From: Pseudomonas sp. 10S4
Lineage (GTDB): Bacteria > Pseudomonadota > Gammaproteobacteria > Pseudomonadales > Pseudomonadaceae
DNA length: 64,000 nt
Direction: 5' to 3'
Assembly: GCF_034344865.1 (NCBI RefSeq)
Contig: NZ_CP133774.1
Location: 6,510,001-6,574,000 of the forward strand
The notes beneath the pieces are model-generated. The model did not search any database and was not told where the DNA came from. It saw nothing but the letters and a program-made list of their open reading frames with translations. A program made the position numbers and the translations under genes. The first letter of the stretch is position 1, and the number at the start of each line of letters is the position of its first letter. Shown here piece after piece: positions 1-9,808 of this stretch.

Positions 1-373
1 GATCGAAAGTGCTGGTGATTCGCTGAACTGGTTCGCCAGTGTTCCGCGCGCGTTCAACCCGGCGCCAGGTACCTGGCAGGTCGTGCCGTTCTTCCACCTG
101 CTCGGCAGCGAAGAGACCTCTTCCAAAGCCGCACCGGTTCAGGAACGCATCCCGGCCGCCTACGTCGCTTTGGCCAAATCCGAAGCCGACCGTCTGGGTG
201 TCAACGATGGCGCAATGCTCAGCTTGACCGTAGCCGGCCAGACCTTGCGTCTACCACTGCGCATCAACGAAGAGCTGGGTGCTGGCCTGGTGGCATTGCC
301 TGCGGGTATCGCCGGCATTCCAGCGGCAATCTTTGGCAAAACCGTTGACGGTCTGCAGGAGGCAGCTCAATGA
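1..373 (+). CDS. nuoG: NADH-quinone oxidoreductase subunit G, 3' end only
   Basis: This is the C-terminal 123 codons of NuoG, the large iron-sulfur subunit of the peripheral arm of respiratory complex I, which carries electrons from NADH towards quinone. The frame is open from base 2 and ends with TGA at 371-373. The visible part is the end of the molybdopterin-oxidoreductase-like region (a beta-rich tail around [20 protein letters not shown]) and has no cysteine clusters, as expected for the C-terminus. The stop overlaps the nuoH start in an ATGA arrangement, so translation of the two is probably coupled. Identification rests on this tail plus the unbroken nuoH-N order that follows. Confidence 0.9.
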   Translation, partial: IESAGDSLNWFASVPRAFNPAPGTWQVVPFFHLLGSEETSSKAAPVQERIPAAYVALAKSEADRLGVNDGAMLSLTVAGQTLRLPLRINEELGAGLVALPAGIAGIPAAIFGKTVDGLQEAAQ

Positions 374-1377
374 CCTGGTTCACGCCTGAAGTGATCGACG
401 TAATCATCGCCGTCCTCAAGGCCATCGTGATTCTGCTCGCCGTGGTGGTTTGCGGCGCGCTGCTGAGCTGGGTCGAGCGTCGTTTGCTCGCCCTCTGGCA
501 GGACCGTTACGGTCCGAACCGCGTGGGCCCGTTCGGCGCGTTCCAGATCGCGGCCGACATGATCAAGATGTTCTTCAAGGAAGACTGGACGCCTCCATTC
601 GCCGACAAGATGATCTTCACCCTGGCACCGGTTGTGGCCATGAGCGCCCTGCTGATTGCCTTCGCGATCATCCCGATCACCCCGACCTGGGGCGTCGCGG
701 ATCTGAACATCGGCATCCTGTTCTTCTTCGCCATGGCCGGTCTGTCGGTCTACGCGGTGTTGTTCGCCGGTTGGTCGAGTAACAACAAGTTCGCCCTGTT
801 GGGCAGCTTGCGGGCCTCGGCACAAACCGTGTCGTACGAAGTGTTCATGGGCCTGTCGTTGATGGGCATCGTGATCCAGGTCGGCTCGTTCAACATGCGC
901 GACATCGTCGATTATCAAGCCCAGCACCTTTGGTTCATCATTCCGCAGATCTTCGGCTTCCTGACCTTCTTCATCGCTGGCGTCGCCGTGACTCACCGTC
1001 ACCCGTTCGACCAACCGGAAGCGGAGCAGGAACTGGCCGACGGTTACCACATTGAATACGCCGGCATGAAATGGGGCATGTTCTTCGTCGGTGAGTACAT
1101 CGGCATCGTGTTGATTTCGGCGCTGCTGGTGACCTTGTTCTTCGGTGGCTGGCACGGTCCGTTCGGCATTCTGCCGCAGATCCCGTTCATCTGGTTCGCG
1201 CTTAAAACCGCGTTCTTCATCATGATCTTCATCCTGCTGCGCGCCTCGATTCCGCGCCCACGGTATGACCAAGTGATGGATTTCAGCTGGAAGTTCTGCC
1301 TGCCGCTGACCCTCGTCAACATGCTGGTGACCGCTGCGATCGTGTTGCTCAACACGCCCGCCGTCGCGGCTCAGTGA
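370..1377 (+). CDS. nuoH: NADH-quinone oxidoreductase subunit H
   Basis: NuoH (335 aa) is the membrane subunit at the junction of the two arms of complex I and helps to form the quinone chamber. It is almost entirely hydrophobic, about eight membrane spans. Family-typical segments are [11 protein letters not shown] near residue 45, [19 protein letters not shown] near 155 and the acidic loop [21 protein letters not shown] near 218, which lies next to the quinone tunnel. The length matches the family. The ATG sits in the overlap with the nuoG stop and is followed by nuoI after 12 bases. Confidence 0.97.
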   Translation: MTWFTPEVIDVIIAVLKAIVILLAVVVCGALLSWVERRLLALWQDRYGPNRVGPFGAFQIAADMIKMFFKEDWTPPFADKMIFTLAPVVAMSALLIAFAIIPITPTWGVADLNIGILFFFAMAGLSVYAVLFAGWSSNNKFALLGSLRASAQTVSYEVFMGLSLMGIVIQVGSFNMRDIVDYQAQHLWFIIPQIFGFLTFFIAGVAVTHRHPFDQPEAEQELADGYHIEYAGMKWGMFFVGEYIGIVLISALLVTLFFGGWHGPFGILPQIPFIWFALKTAFFIMIFILLRASIPRPRYDQVMDFSWKFCLPLTLVNMLVTAAIVLLNTPAVAAQ

Positions 1378-1389
1378 GGATAGAGAATC

Positions 1390-1935
1390 ATGAAGTACAT
1401 TTTTGACATCGTGCATGGCTTCTTCACCCAGCTTCGCAGCCTGGTGATGATCTTCGGCCATGCCTTCCGCAAGCGCGACACGCTGCAGTACCCGGAAGAA
1501 GCCGTGTACCTGCCGCCGCGCTACCGTGGCCGTATCGTCCTGACCCGCGACCCTGATGGCGAAGAGCGTTGTGTAGCCTGCAACCTGTGCGCCGTAGCGT
1601 GCCCGGTCGGTTGCATCTCGCTGCAGAAAGCCGAAACCGAAGACGGTCGCTGGTACCCGGACTTCTTCCGCATCAACTTCTCGCGCTGCATCTTTTGCGG
1701 CCTCTGCGAGGAAGCCTGCCCGACCACCGCGATCCAGCTGACACCGGATTTCGAGATGGCCGAGTTCAAACGTCAGGACCTGGTTTACGAGAAAGAAGAT
1801 CTGCTGATCTCCGGCCCCGGCAAAAACCCTGATTACAACTTCTATCGTGTTGCAGGTATGGCGATTGCCGGTAAGCCCAAAGGCGCCGCGCAGAATGAAG
1901 CCGAACCGATCAACGTGAAGAGCTTGCTGCCTTAA
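1390..1935 (+). CDS. nuoI: NADH-quinone oxidoreductase subunit I (2 x 4Fe-4S)
   Basis: NuoI (181 aa) is the ferredoxin-like subunit that carries clusters N6a and N6b and passes electrons towards cluster N2 in NuoB. Both 4Fe-4S motifs are intact: [15 protein letters not shown] near residues 60-74 and [12 protein letters not shown] near 99-110. An N-terminal amphipathic stretch ([15 protein letters not shown]) can attach it to the membrane arm. The start is preceded by GAGGATAGAG, and nuoJ follows after 9 bases, so it is part of the nuo operon. Confidence 0.97.
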   Translation: MKYIFDIVHGFFTQLRSLVMIFGHAFRKRDTLQYPEEAVYLPPRYRGRIVLTRDPDGEERCVACNLCAVACPVGCISLQKAETEDGRWYPDFFRINFSRCIFCGLCEEACPTTAIQLTPDFEMAEFKRQDLVYEKEDLLISGPGKNPDYNFYRVAGMAIAGKPKGAAQNEAEPINVKSLLP

Positions 1936-1944
1936 GGAAGAAAG

Positions 1945-2445
1945 ATGGAATTCGCTTTCTATTTCGCATCGGGTATCGCTGTGGTGTCCACGCTTCGCGT
2001 GATCACCAACACCAACCCTGTGCACGCCCTGCTCTACCTGATCATTTCGCTGATTGCCGTGGCGATGACGTTTTTCGCCCTCGGCGCACCGTTTGCCGGT
2101 GTGCTGGAAGTGATCGCCTACGCTGGCGCCATCATGGTGCTGTTCGTGTTCGTGGTGATGATGCTGAACCTCGGTCCCGCCTCGGTTCAGCAAGAGCGCG
2201 TCTGGCTCAAGCCCGGCATCTGGATCGGCCCGGTCATTCTCGGCGCCCTGCTGCTGGCTGAACTGCTGTACGTGCTGTTCAGCCACTCCAGCGGTCAGGC
2301 CGTCGGCCACACCACCGTCGATGCGAAGGCCGTGGGCATCAGCCTGTTCGGTCCGTATCTGCTGGTGGTTGAACTCGCCTCGATGTTGCTGCTCGCCGCA
2401 GCCGTCACGGCGTTCCATCTCGGCCGTAACGAGGCGAAGGAGTAA
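1945..2445 (+). CDS. nuoJ: NADH-quinone oxidoreductase subunit J
   Basis: NuoJ (166 aa) is a small membrane subunit of complex I with about five hydrophobic segments. The conserved third helix is visible around residues 53-80 (GVLEVIAYAGAIMVLFVFVV), the segment known in the family for the pi-bulge that couples quinone chemistry to proton movement. An AAGGAAG ribosome-binding site precedes the ATG. nuoK begins three bases after the stop. Confidence 0.96.
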   Translation: MEFAFYFASGIAVVSTLRVITNTNPVHALLYLIISLIAVAMTFFALGAPFAGVLEVIAYAGAIMVLFVFVVMMLNLGPASVQQERVWLKPGIWIGPVILGALLLAELLYVLFSHSSGQAVGHTTVDAKAVGISLFGPYLLVVELASMLLLAAAVTAFHLGRNEAKE

Positions 2446-2448
2446 GTC

Positions 2449-2757
2449 ATGCCTGCTATCCCAATGGAACATGGCCTGGCGGTTGCCGGCATCCTGTTCT
2501 GCCTCGGTCTGGTCGGCCTGATGGTCCGCCGCAACATTCTCTTCGTGCTGATGAGCCTGGAGGTCATGATGAATGCCTCCGCTTTGGCATTCATCGTTGC
2601 CGGTAGCCGCTGGGGTCAGCCGGATGGACAGATCATGTTCATCCTGGTGATCAGCCTGGCAGCCGCCGAGGCCAGTATTGGCCTGGCGATTCTGTTGCAG
2701 CTGTATCGCCGCTTCCACACTCTCGATATCGACGCTGCCAGCGAGATGCGCGGATGA
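2449..2757 (+). CDS. nuoK: NADH-quinone oxidoreductase subunit K
   Basis: NuoK (102 aa) has three transmembrane helices. The two membrane-buried glutamates that the family needs for proton transfer are present in SLEVMMNAS (residue about 36) and [11 protein letters not shown] (about 72). The length is typical. Its stop overlaps the nuoL start (ATGA at 2754-2757). The ATG at 2449 follows GGAGTAAGTC at the end of nuoJ. Confidence 0.96.
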   Translation: MPAIPMEHGLAVAGILFCLGLVGLMVRRNILFVLMSLEVMMNASALAFIVAGSRWGQPDGQIMFILVISLAAAEASIGLAILLQLYRRFHTLDIDAASEMRG

Positions 2758-4607
2758 ATCTTCTCTATCTGACTTTCGTATTCCCTCTTATAGGTTTCCT
2801 GCTGCTGTCGTTCTCACGCGGCCGCTTCTCGGAAAACCTGTCGGCGCTGATTGGCGTCGGTTCCATTGGCCTGTCTGCCATCGTCGCGGCTTACGTGATC
2901 TGGCAATTCAACGTCGCCCCGCCGGAAGGCGGTCACTACACCCAGGTGTTGTGGCAGTGGATGGCCGTTGAAGGCTTCACGCCGAACTTCGCGCTGTACC
3001 TGGATGGCCTGTCCGTGACCATGCTCGGTGTGGTTGTCGGCGTCGGCTTCCTGATCCACCTGTTCGCATCGTGGTACATGCGCGGTGAAGATGGTTACTC
3101 GCGCTTCTTCGCCTACACCAACCTGTTTATCGCCAGCATGCTGTTCCTGATCCTGGGCGATAACCTGTTGTTCCTGTACTTCGGCTGGGAAGGCGTGGGC
3201 CTGTGCTCGTACCTGTTGATCGGTTTCTACTACAGCAACCGCAACAACGGTAACGCGGCACTCAAAGCCTTTATCGTCACCCGTATCGGCGACGTATTCA
3301 TGGCCATCGGGCTGTTCATCCTGTTCCAACAGTTGGGCACGCTGAATATCCAGGAACTGCTGGTCAAGGCACCTGAGCACTTCAAGGTCGGCGACTTCTG
3401 GATCGTTCTGGCGACCCTGATGCTGCTGGGCGGCGCTGTCGGTAAATCCGCGCAACTGCCGCTGCAAACCTGGCTGGCGGATGCGATGGCCGGTCCTACC
3501 CCGGTTTCGGCACTGATCCACGCGGCAACCATGGTGACCGCAGGCGTTTACCTGATCGCCCGTACTCACGGCTTGTTCGCCCTGGCGCCGGATATCCTGC
3601 ACCTGGTCGGCATTGTCGGCGGCGTGACCCTGGTACTCGCCGGTTTTGCTGCACTGGTCCAGACCGACATCAAACGCATCCTCGCCTACTCGACCATGAG
3701 CCAGATCGGCTACATGTTCCTGGCGCTGGGCGTTGGTGCATGGGAAGGCGCGATCTTCCACCTGATGACCCACGCCTTCTTCAAGGCGCTGCTGTTCCTG
3801 GCATCCGGTGCGGTGATCGTTGCCTGCCACCACGAGCAGAACATCTTCAAGATGGGCGGCCTGTGGAAGAAACTGCCACTGGCCTACACCAGCTTCATCG
3901 TCGGCGGCGCGGCACTGTCTGCCCTGCCACTGGTGACCGCGGGCTTCTACTCCAAGGACGAAATCCTCTGGGAAGCGTTTGCCAGCGGCAACCACGGTCT
4001 GCTGTATGCAGGTCTGGTCGGCGCGTTCATGACTTCGCTGTACACCTTCCGCCTGATCTTCATCGCGTTCCACGGTGAAGCGAAGACCGAAGCCCACGCC
4101 GGTCACGGCATCGCTCACTGGCTGCCACTGTCGGTGCTGATCGTTCTGTCGACCTTCGTTGGCGCGATGATCGTTCCGCCGCTGCACGGCGTACTGCCAG
4201 AGAGCGTCGGCCATGCCGGCGGCGAAGCCAAGCACAGTCTGGAAATCGCTTCGGGCGCCATCGCCCTGGCCGGTATCCTGCTGGCCGCACTGCTGTTTCT
4301 CGGCAAGCGTCGTTTCGTCACTGCAATCGCCAACAGCGGCATCGGCCGCTTCCTTTCGGCCTGGTGGTTCGCTGCCTGGGGCTTCGACTGGATCTACGAC
4401 AAACTGTTCGTCAAGCCATACCTCGCGATCAGCCACGCACTGCGCAAAGACCCGCTCGATCAAACCATCGGTTTGATCCCGCGTATGGCCAAGGGTGGTC
4501 ATACCGCCCTGAGCCGTACCGAAACCGGTCAACTGCGTTGGTACGCGGCATCGATGGCAGCCGGCTCCGTGCTGGTCATCGGCGCCATCGTGCTGGTAGC
4601 GGTCTGA
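2754..4607 (+). CDS. nuoL: NADH-quinone oxidoreductase subunit L
   Basis: NuoL (617 aa) is the distal antiporter-like proton pump subunit of complex I, with around 16 membrane spans and the long lateral helix at the C-terminus. The antiporter signature is at residues about 225-270 ([20 protein letters not shown], then [15 protein letters not shown]), including the lysine used in proton transfer; [20 protein letters not shown] near 130 has the conserved glutamate. It overlaps nuoK by four bases and is separated from nuoM by 40 bases. Confidence 0.97.
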   Translation: MNLLYLTFVFPLIGFLLLSFSRGRFSENLSALIGVGSIGLSAIVAAYVIWQFNVAPPEGGHYTQVLWQWMAVEGFTPNFALYLDGLSVTMLGVVVGVGFLIHLFASWYMRGEDGYSRFFAYTNLFIASMLFLILGDNLLFLYFGWEGVGLCSYLLIGFYYSNRNNGNAALKAFIVTRIGDVFMAIGLFILFQQLGTLNIQELLVKAPEHFKVGDFWIVLATLMLLGGAVGKSAQLPLQTWLADAMAGPTPVSALIHAATMVTAGVYLIARTHGLFALAPDILHLVGIVGGVTLVLAGFAALVQTDIKRILAYSTMSQIGYMFLALGVGAWEGAIFHLMTHAFFKALLFLASGAVIVACHHEQNIFKMGGLWKKLPLAYTSFIVGGAALSALPLVTAGFYSKDEILWEAFASGNHGLLYAGLVGAFMTSLYTFRLIFIAFHGEAKTEAHAGHGIAHWLPLSVLIVLSTFVGAMIVPPLHGVLPESVGHAGGEAKHSLEIASGAIALAGILLAALLFLGKRRFVTAIANSGIGRFLSAWWFAAWGFDWIYDKLFVKPYLAISHALRKDPLDQTIGLIPRMAKGGHTALSRTETGQLRWYAASMAAGSVLVIGAIVLVAV

Positions 4608-4647
4608 ATATGAACCTTGCGAACTTGCGAAAGGAATTGAGCCCGTC

Positions 4648-6180
4648 ATGATTCTGCCTTGGCTAATCCTGATCCCCTTCATCGGCGGCCTGCTGTGCTG
4701 GATGGGTGAGCGCTTCGGCGCTACCCTCCCCCGCTGGATTGCGCTGTTGACCATGACCCTGGAACTCGCTCTCGGCCTCTGGCTGTGGGCCCACGGTAAT
4801 TATTCATTTGCTCCGGCGCCTGGCGCCGATCCGGTCTGGGCGCTTGAGTTCAAGCACATCTGGATCCAGCGCTTCGGCATCAGCGTGCACCTGGCCCTCG
4901 ACGGCCTGTCGCTGTTGATGATCCTGCTGACCGGTCTGCTGGGTATCCTCTCGGTACTCTGCTCGTGGAAAGAGATCCAGCGTCACGTTGGCTTCTTCCA
5001 CTTGAACCTGATGTGGATCCTGGGCGGTGTCGTCGGCGTGTTCCTCGCCCTCGACCTGTTCATGTTCTTCTTCTTCTGGGAAATGATGCTGGTGCCGATG
5101 TACTTCCTCATCGCGCTCTGGGGTCACAGTTCTTCGGACGGCAAGAAAACCCGGATCTACGCAGCGACCAAGTTCTTCATCTTCACTCAGGCTTCCGGCC
5201 TGATCATGTTGGTGGCGATCCTGGGTCTAGTACTGGTCAACTTCAACAGCACCGGCGTAATCACGTTCAACTACTCCGACCTGTTGAAAACCAAGATGTC
5301 GCTCACTACCGAGTACATCCTGATGCTCGGCTTCTTCATCGCCTTCGCGGTGAAGCTGCCGGTCGTACCGTTCCACTCCTGGTTGCCTGACGCTCACGCC
5401 CAGGCGCCAACCGCAGGTTCGGTCGACCTGGCCGGTATCTTGTTGAAGACGGCTGCTTACGGTCTGCTGCGTTTCGCCCTGCCGCTGTTCCCGAATGCCT
5501 CGGCCGAGTTTGCGCCGATCGCCATGACCCTCGGTCTGATCGGGATCTTCTACGGTGCGTTCCTGGCCTTCGCCCAAACCGACATCAAGCGTCTGATCGC
5601 CTACTCCTCCGTTTCCCACATGGGCTTCGTGTTGATCGGCATCTACTCCGGCAGCCAACTGGCGCTGCAGGGCGCAGTGATGCAGATGCTGGCGCACGGT
5701 ATTTCGGCCGCGGCACTCTTTATCCTGAGTGGTCAGTTGTACGAACGCACCCACACCCGCGACATGCGTGAAATGGGTGGCTTGTGGTCGAAGATCGCTT
5801 ACCTGCCGGCCATCAGCCTGTTCTTCGCCGCTGCATCGCTGGGCTTGCCGGGTACCGGTAACTTCGTCGGTGAGTTCCTGATCCTGATCGGCACGTTCGC
5901 TGCTGCACCGTGGATCACCGCGATTGCAACCTCTGGCCTGGTGTTCGGTTCGGTCTACTCGCTGATCATGATCCACCGCGCCTACTTCGGCCCGTCCAAA
6001 TCGGACGCGGTACTGCATGGCATGGATGGTCGCGAACTGATCATGGTGGTTGGGCTTGCGGCGCTGCTGATTTACATCGGCGTGTACCCGCAACCGTTCC
6101 TCGACACCTCTGCCGCGACGATGCATGGCGTGCAGCAGTGGTTCGGTACCGCCTTCACTCAACTCGCTTCGGCCCGGTAA
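4648..6180 (+). CDS. nuoM: NADH-quinone oxidoreductase subunit M
   Basis: NuoM (510 aa) is the second antiporter-like proton pump of complex I, with about 14 spans. The signature [20 protein letters not shown] followed by [11 protein letters not shown] lies near residues 235-275, and [18 protein letters not shown] near 140 carries the conserved glutamate. The ATG at 4648 follows AAAGGAATTGAGCCCGTC and gives the usual length. nuoN starts seven bases after the stop. Confidence 0.97.
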   Translation: MILPWLILIPFIGGLLCWMGERFGATLPRWIALLTMTLELALGLWLWAHGNYSFAPAPGADPVWALEFKHIWIQRFGISVHLALDGLSLLMILLTGLLGILSVLCSWKEIQRHVGFFHLNLMWILGGVVGVFLALDLFMFFFFWEMMLVPMYFLIALWGHSSSDGKKTRIYAATKFFIFTQASGLIMLVAILGLVLVNFNSTGVITFNYSDLLKTKMSLTTEYILMLGFFIAFAVKLPVVPFHSWLPDAHAQAPTAGSVDLAGILLKTAAYGLLRFALPLFPNASAEFAPIAMTLGLIGIFYGAFLAFAQTDIKRLIAYSSVSHMGFVLIGIYSGSQLALQGAVMQMLAHGISAAALFILSGQLYERTHTRDMREMGGLWSKIAYLPAISLFFAAASLGLPGTGNFVGEFLILIGTFAAAPWITAIATSGLVFGSVYSLIMIHRAYFGPSKSDAVLHGMDGRELIMVVGLAALLIYIGVYPQPFLDTSAATMHGVQQWFGTAFTQLASAR

Positions 6181-6187
6181 GAGCGCT

Positions 6188-7651
6188 ATGGAATTCACGA
6201 CTCAACACTTTATCGCGCTCGCGCCGTTGTTGATCACCACCGCCACGATCATCGTGGTGATGTTGGCAATTGCCTGGCGCCGCAACCACTCGCAGACCTT
6301 CCTGATTTCCGTGGCGGGCCTGAACCTGGCGTTGCTGTCGATCCTGCCAGCCTTGAAGGTCGCGCCTCTGGCCGTGACCCCACTGCTGCAAATCGATAGC
6401 TTCGCTTGCTTGTACATGGCGCTGATCCTGGTCGCCACCCTCGCTTGTGTGACCCTCGCCCACGCCTACCTCGGCGATGGCGGCACGGGTTACCCGGGCA
6501 ACCGCGAAGAACTGTACCTGCTGATCCTGATGGCCGCCGCCGGTGGCCTGGTTCTGGTTAGCGCGCAACACCTGGCCGGGTTGTTCATCGGTCTGGAACT
6601 GTTGTCGGTGCCGGTCTACGGCCTGGTGGCTTACGCCTTCTTCAACAAGCGGTCACTGGAAGCCGGCATCAAGTACATGGTGCTGTCGGCCGCCGGTTCC
6701 GCGTTCCTGTTGTTCGGTATGGCCCTGCTCTACGCCGACTCCGGCAGCCTGAGCTTCGTCGGTATCGGTCAGGCGCTGGCGGCTACCGGCCTGCCAAGCT
6801 CGCTGGCTCAGATGGGCCTGGGCATGATGCTCATCGGCCTGGCGTTCAAGCTGTCGCTGGTACCGTTCCACCTCTGGACCCCGGACGTTTACGAAGGTGC
6901 TCCGGCACCGGTGGCCGCGTTCCTGGCGACCGCTTCCAAAGTCGCCGTGTTTGCGGTGATGGTGCGTCTGTTCCAGATCTCCCCAGCGGCGAGCAGCGGT
7001 GTGCTGAGCGACGTGCTGACCATCATCGCCATCGCGTCGATCCTGTTCGGTAACCTGCTGGCACTGACCCAAAGCAACCTCAAGCGTCTGCTGGGTTACT
7101 CGTCCATCGCTCACTTCGGTTACCTGCTGATCGCCCTGGTGGCGAGCAAAGGTCTGGCCGTGGAAGCCATCGGCGTGTACCTGGTCACCTACGTGATCAC
7201 CAGCCTCGGCGCCTTCGGCGTGATTACCCTGATGTCCTCGCCGTACAAAGGCCGTGACGCCGACGCACTGTACGAATACCGCGGCCTGTTCTGGCGTCGT
7301 CCGTACCTGACCGCCGTACTGACCGTGATGATGCTGTCCCTGGCCGGTATCCCGCTGACCGCGGGCTTCATTGGCAAGTTCTACATCATTGCTACCGGCG
7401 TCGAGTCGCACCAATGGTGGCTGGTCGGTTCCCTGGTACTGGGCAGCGCCATCGGCGTCTTCTACTACCTGCGCGTGATGGTCACCCTGTACCTGATCGA
7501 GCCGAACCTGCGTCGCCACGATGCGCAACTGCACTGGGAACAACGTGCAGGCGGCGTGATGCTGCTGGCCATCGCCGCACTGGCGTTCTTCCTCGGCCTG
7601 TATCCACAGCCGTTGCTGGCTCTGGTTCAGCAGGCAGTGCTGGCGGGTTGA
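6188..7651 (+). CDS. nuoN: NADH-quinone oxidoreductase subunit N
   Basis: NuoN (487 aa) is the third antiporter-like subunit and the last gene of the operon. The antiporter core is clear: [20 protein letters not shown] near residue 220 and [20 protein letters not shown] near 295. A longer frame begins at 6125 inside nuoM, but the ATG at 6188, seven bases after the nuoM stop and followed by [14 protein letters not shown], gives the standard N-terminus and length. A strong terminator follows. Confidence 0.96.
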   Translation: MEFTTQHFIALAPLLITTATIIVVMLAIAWRRNHSQTFLISVAGLNLALLSILPALKVAPLAVTPLLQIDSFACLYMALILVATLACVTLAHAYLGDGGTGYPGNREELYLLILMAAAGGLVLVSAQHLAGLFIGLELLSVPVYGLVAYAFFNKRSLEAGIKYMVLSAAGSAFLLFGMALLYADSGSLSFVGIGQALAATGLPSSLAQMGLGMMLIGLAFKLSLVPFHLWTPDVYEGAPAPVAAFLATASKVAVFAVMVRLFQISPAASSGVLSDVLTIIAIASILFGNLLALTQSNLKRLLGYSSIAHFGYLLIALVASKGLAVEAIGVYLVTYVITSLGAFGVITLMSSPYKGRDADALYEYRGLFWRRPYLTAVLTVMMLSLAGIPLTAGFIGKFYIIATGVESHQWWLVGSLVLGSAIGVFYYLRVMVTLYLIEPNLRRHDAQLHWEQRAGGVMLLAIAALAFFLGLYPQPLLALVQQAVLAG

Positions 7652-7680
7652 TCGTTTAGCGATACTCGGTAGAAAACAGA

Positions 7681-7705
7681 AACGGCACCTTCGGGTGCCG
7701 TTTTT
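7681..7705 (+). terminator. Rho-independent terminator of the nuo operon
   Basis: A perfect nine-base-pair stem, AACGGCACC with GGTGCCGTT, encloses a TTCG tetraloop and runs into a T tract. It lies 29 bases after the nuoN stop and closes the complex I operon. Confidence 0.93.
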
Positions 7706-7718
7706 GCGTTTGGGGTTT

Positions 7719-7740
7719 CAAGATCAAAAGATCGCAGCCT
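7719..7740. repeat. Half copy of a dispersed AAGATCAAAAGATCGCAGCC repeat
   Basis: The segment AAGATCAAAAGATCGCAGCC recurs at 51091-51110, and its core AAAAGATCGCAGCC at 40577-40590; at both of those places it forms one arm of an inverted repeat. Here only one arm is recognisable, so this is probably a decayed copy. Confidence 0.6.
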
Positions 7741-7893
7741 ATGTAAAGAATTCCCTCGCGGCCAATTCAGCCGCGTCCTACATCCCGATCCTGCCTCCGA
7801 CTTTAAGGTAACGACTTGACCGAATTGGCAAGAACAGATGCCTTGACCTATTCGATTCTTGTGATAGAGATATACGCAGGTAACGTACAGAAC

Positions 7894-8244
7894 ATGGACG
7901 CTCTCTTTATCGAATTGCCCGTATTTCAAAAGCACGGGAATGACTACCTGGACGACGACCTGTTCCGCAGTTTTCAACTGGAGCAGCTGAAAAACCCTGA
8001 AGCGGGCGATCTCGTGGAAGGTATGGGCGGGTTGCGCAAAATCCGCTTCTCCGACCAGCGACGAGGCAAAGGCAAGCGCAGCGGATGACGGGTGATTTAT
8101 TACTGGTGGTCAGGTTTTGATCAATTCTGGCTGTTCACCGTGTACAGCAAAAACGAGCAAGACGACCTATCGCCTTCCCAGAAGAAACTTTTCAGACAAG
8201 CGCTAGATAGAGAAATCAACACGAGATCCCACTATGAAACGTGA
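7894..8244 (+). pseudogene. RelE/HigB-type toxin interrupted by an in-frame TGA
   Basis: The frame from ATG 7894 encodes a RelE/ParE-superfamily toxin of the HigB type: FIELPVFQKHGNDYLDDDLF, then GGLRKIRFSDQRRGKGKRSG. It stops at TGA 8086-8088, but the same frame continues without any shift as RVIYYWWSGFDQFWLFTVYS and KNEQDDLSPSQKKLFRQALD to TGA 8242-8244. The family normally has a continuous protein of about 116 residues, with a leucine in GLRVIYYW where the stop falls. The C-terminal half holds the core beta-sheet and the basic/aromatic active region, so the 64-residue product should be inactive. The intact frame would overlap the antitoxin start by 11 bases. A single-codon nonsense change is the simplest reading; a sequencing error is possible. 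Confidence 0.8.
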
Positions 8245-8548
8245 CATTTTTACCGAACTGATGGATGGCCTCGAAGCCTTGGCCGACGAGCGCCAAGGCA
8301 AGGTCACGCTGCGAACCCACAAGGTCAAGTTGCCAAAACTGGTGCCAATCACTGCCGAGGAGGTGGTAGCGATCCGCCAACAGCTCAATCTTTCCCGGTC
8401 GGTATTCGCGATGTATTTGCGTACAAATACCCGGACCCTGGAAAACTGGGAGCAAGGACGCGCACAACCGAATGCGCAGGCCACTACCTTGATTCGTCTG
8501 GTCGAGCGTTTTCCGGAAACGGTTGAACGGCTGGCGACGTTGAGCTGA
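8234..8548 (+). CDS. HigA-type antitoxin / helix-turn-helix regulator
   Basis: A 104-residue DNA-binding protein with a Cro/CI-type helix-turn-helix in residues 38-85 (ITAEEVVAIRQQLNLSRSVF, then LRTNTRTLENWEQGRAQPN). It is the toxin-first (HigBA order) antitoxin: the start lies inside the 3' end of the toxin frame. Antitoxins of this family bind the toxin and repress their own promoter through the helix-turn-helix. The gene is intact although its toxin partner is broken, so it may survive only as an autoregulator or as an antidote to related toxins elsewhere. Confidence 0.85.
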   Translation: MKRDIFTELMDGLEALADERQGKVTLRTHKVKLPKLVPITAEEVVAIRQQLNLSRSVFAMYLRTNTRTLENWEQGRAQPNAQATTLIRLVERFPETVERLATLS

Positions 8549-8570
8549 ATTGTCGTTAAGCGCAAAAAAA

Positions 8571-8677
8571 CCTGTGGCGAGGGCAATTGCTCCTAATGGA
8601 CTGCGTAGCAGTCCCTTTCTTTTCTGAAGAGAGGGGCCGCTTTGCGACCCAGCGGGAGCAAGCTCCCTCGCCACAGG
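8571..8677. repeat. REPIN, GTGGCGAGGG type, in the 8549-8854 gap
   Basis: CCTGTGGCGAGGG at 8571 is matched by the inverted copy CCCTCGCCACAGG at 8665-8677, with a degenerate internal hairpin (GGACTGCGTAGCAGTCC). It lies in the 306-base gap between the antitoxin and uppP; the rest of that gap (8678-8854) shows nothing beyond the uppP leader. Confidence 0.75.
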
Positions 8678-8854
8678 GAAGTATTAATCCTGGGTCAATT
8701 GGCGAGCGTTCAAGACCGGTTTTGTTCCGCAAGCAACCTGCGCCTATCAGTGATTGACTGCGCCGGCTAAACGTGACGAAATGTTTCAGCTTTTAGACCT
8801 GCTTGTCTTGAACCAAACACCTCCCTCCCCTCTTATTCTCACAGGATAAGTGCT

Positions 8855-9727
8855 TTGACAAACATCTGTTCCGCCGGCCTTGATATCGGCTTCGCCTCAC
8901 TGGATTACCTGCAAATCGGCATCCTGGGCATCATTCAAGGCATCACTGAGCTGTTGCCCGTTTCTTCCACTGCGCACATGCGAATCGTACCCGCCCTGCT
9001 TGGCTGGCTTGATCCTGGCTCGGCGTTTTCCGCCGCCATGCAACTGGCCGCACTGGCGGCTGTTGTCAGTTACTTCTGGCGGGATGTGAGGCAGGTTGTC
9101 ACCGGCAGCATAGGTGCCGTGCGCCAGGGTGATTACAACAACCAGTGGTTCAAGCTAGCCGTTGCCATCGTGCTGGCGACCATTCCGATCGGCATTGCTG
9201 GCATCGCCTTATCCTCGACGCTCAACGCCTGTAACTCCCCGTTGAGAGGCCTGATGGTGATCGGGATCTCATGCGTGGTGATGGCCGTTTTGCTGGCGGC
9301 CGCCGAACTCAGTTGCCGTCACCGGCGCACCGTTGGCGAAATGCGTCTGCGTGATGCGCTGATTGTCGGTATTGCTCAGATCGGCGCGCTGATCCCAGGG
9401 GTTTCCCGTTCCGGCTCAACCCTGACGGCGGCGCTGTTCCTTAACTTCAAACGCGAAGAAGCGGCGCGTTTCTCCTTCCTGTTGGGTCTGCCCGCTATCG
9501 CTCTGGCCGGCCTGAAAGAACTGTGGGTGTTGTTTCATGCGCAGCTCCCTGCGGAAGCCTGGGCCCATCTGATTTTCGGTCTGGTAGTCGCCAGCGTCTC
9601 GGCGTTTTTCGCCATCTGGGGCCTGATGAAATTCCTGGAAAAGTTCTCCACCTGGCCGTTTGTGATTTACCGCGCGGTACTGGGCATTTTCCTGATTGTC
9701 GCTGTTAGTACCGGCCTCTTGAGCTAA
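8855..9727 (+). CDS. uppP: Undecaprenyl-diphosphate phosphatase (BacA/UppP family)
   Basis: A 290-residue integral membrane phosphatase that recycles undecaprenyl diphosphate to the lipid carrier used for peptidoglycan and polysaccharide export. Both catalytic signatures are present: QGITELLPVSSTAH near residue 30 (family QGxTExLPVSSxGH, with the catalytic Glu and His; the usual glycine is alanine here) and PGVSRSGST near 180. About eight hydrophobic spans. No ATG fits; TTG at 8855 is chosen because AGGATAAG precedes it at normal spacing and no other start gives the N-terminal helix. The slightly divergent motif and extra N-terminus suggest a second uppP paralogue rather than the canonical one. 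Confidence 0.88.
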   Translation: MTNICSAGLDIGFASLDYLQIGILGIIQGITELLPVSSTAHMRIVPALLGWLDPGSAFSAAMQLAALAAVVSYFWRDVRQVVTGSIGAVRQGDYNNQWFKLAVAIVLATIPIGIAGIALSSTLNACNSPLRGLMVIGISCVVMAVLLAAAELSCRHRRTVGEMRLRDALIVGIAQIGALIPGVSRSGSTLTAALFLNFKREEAARFSFLLGLPAIALAGLKELWVLFHAQLPAEAWAHLIFGLVVASVSAFFAIWGLMKFLEKFSTWPFVIYRAVLGIFLIVAVSTGLLS

Positions 9728-9762
9728 TCCACCTCAAAAGACCGTCGACATACACCCAAAAA

Positions 9763-9789
9763 CAAAAACCCGCACAAGGCGGGTTTTTG
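9763..9789. terminator. Bidirectional terminator between uppP and cysS
   Basis: An 11-base-pair perfect stem, CAAAAACCCGC with GCGGGTTTTTG, and a five-base loop lie between two converging genes. T-rich tracts in both directions suit termination of both uppP (plus) and cysS (minus). Confidence 0.9.
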
Positions 9790-9808
9790 TTTGTAACGAA
9801 TAAAGCAA

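Noticed and set aside
367..2718. A 783-codon open frame on the minus strand opposite nuoH-nuoK
   Set aside because: It is antisense to four well-supported nuo genes; its product is low-complexity, rich in His, Gln, Arg and Glu, the usual reverse-complement shadow in GC-rich DNA. The same applies to 2814-4754 and 5227-6198.
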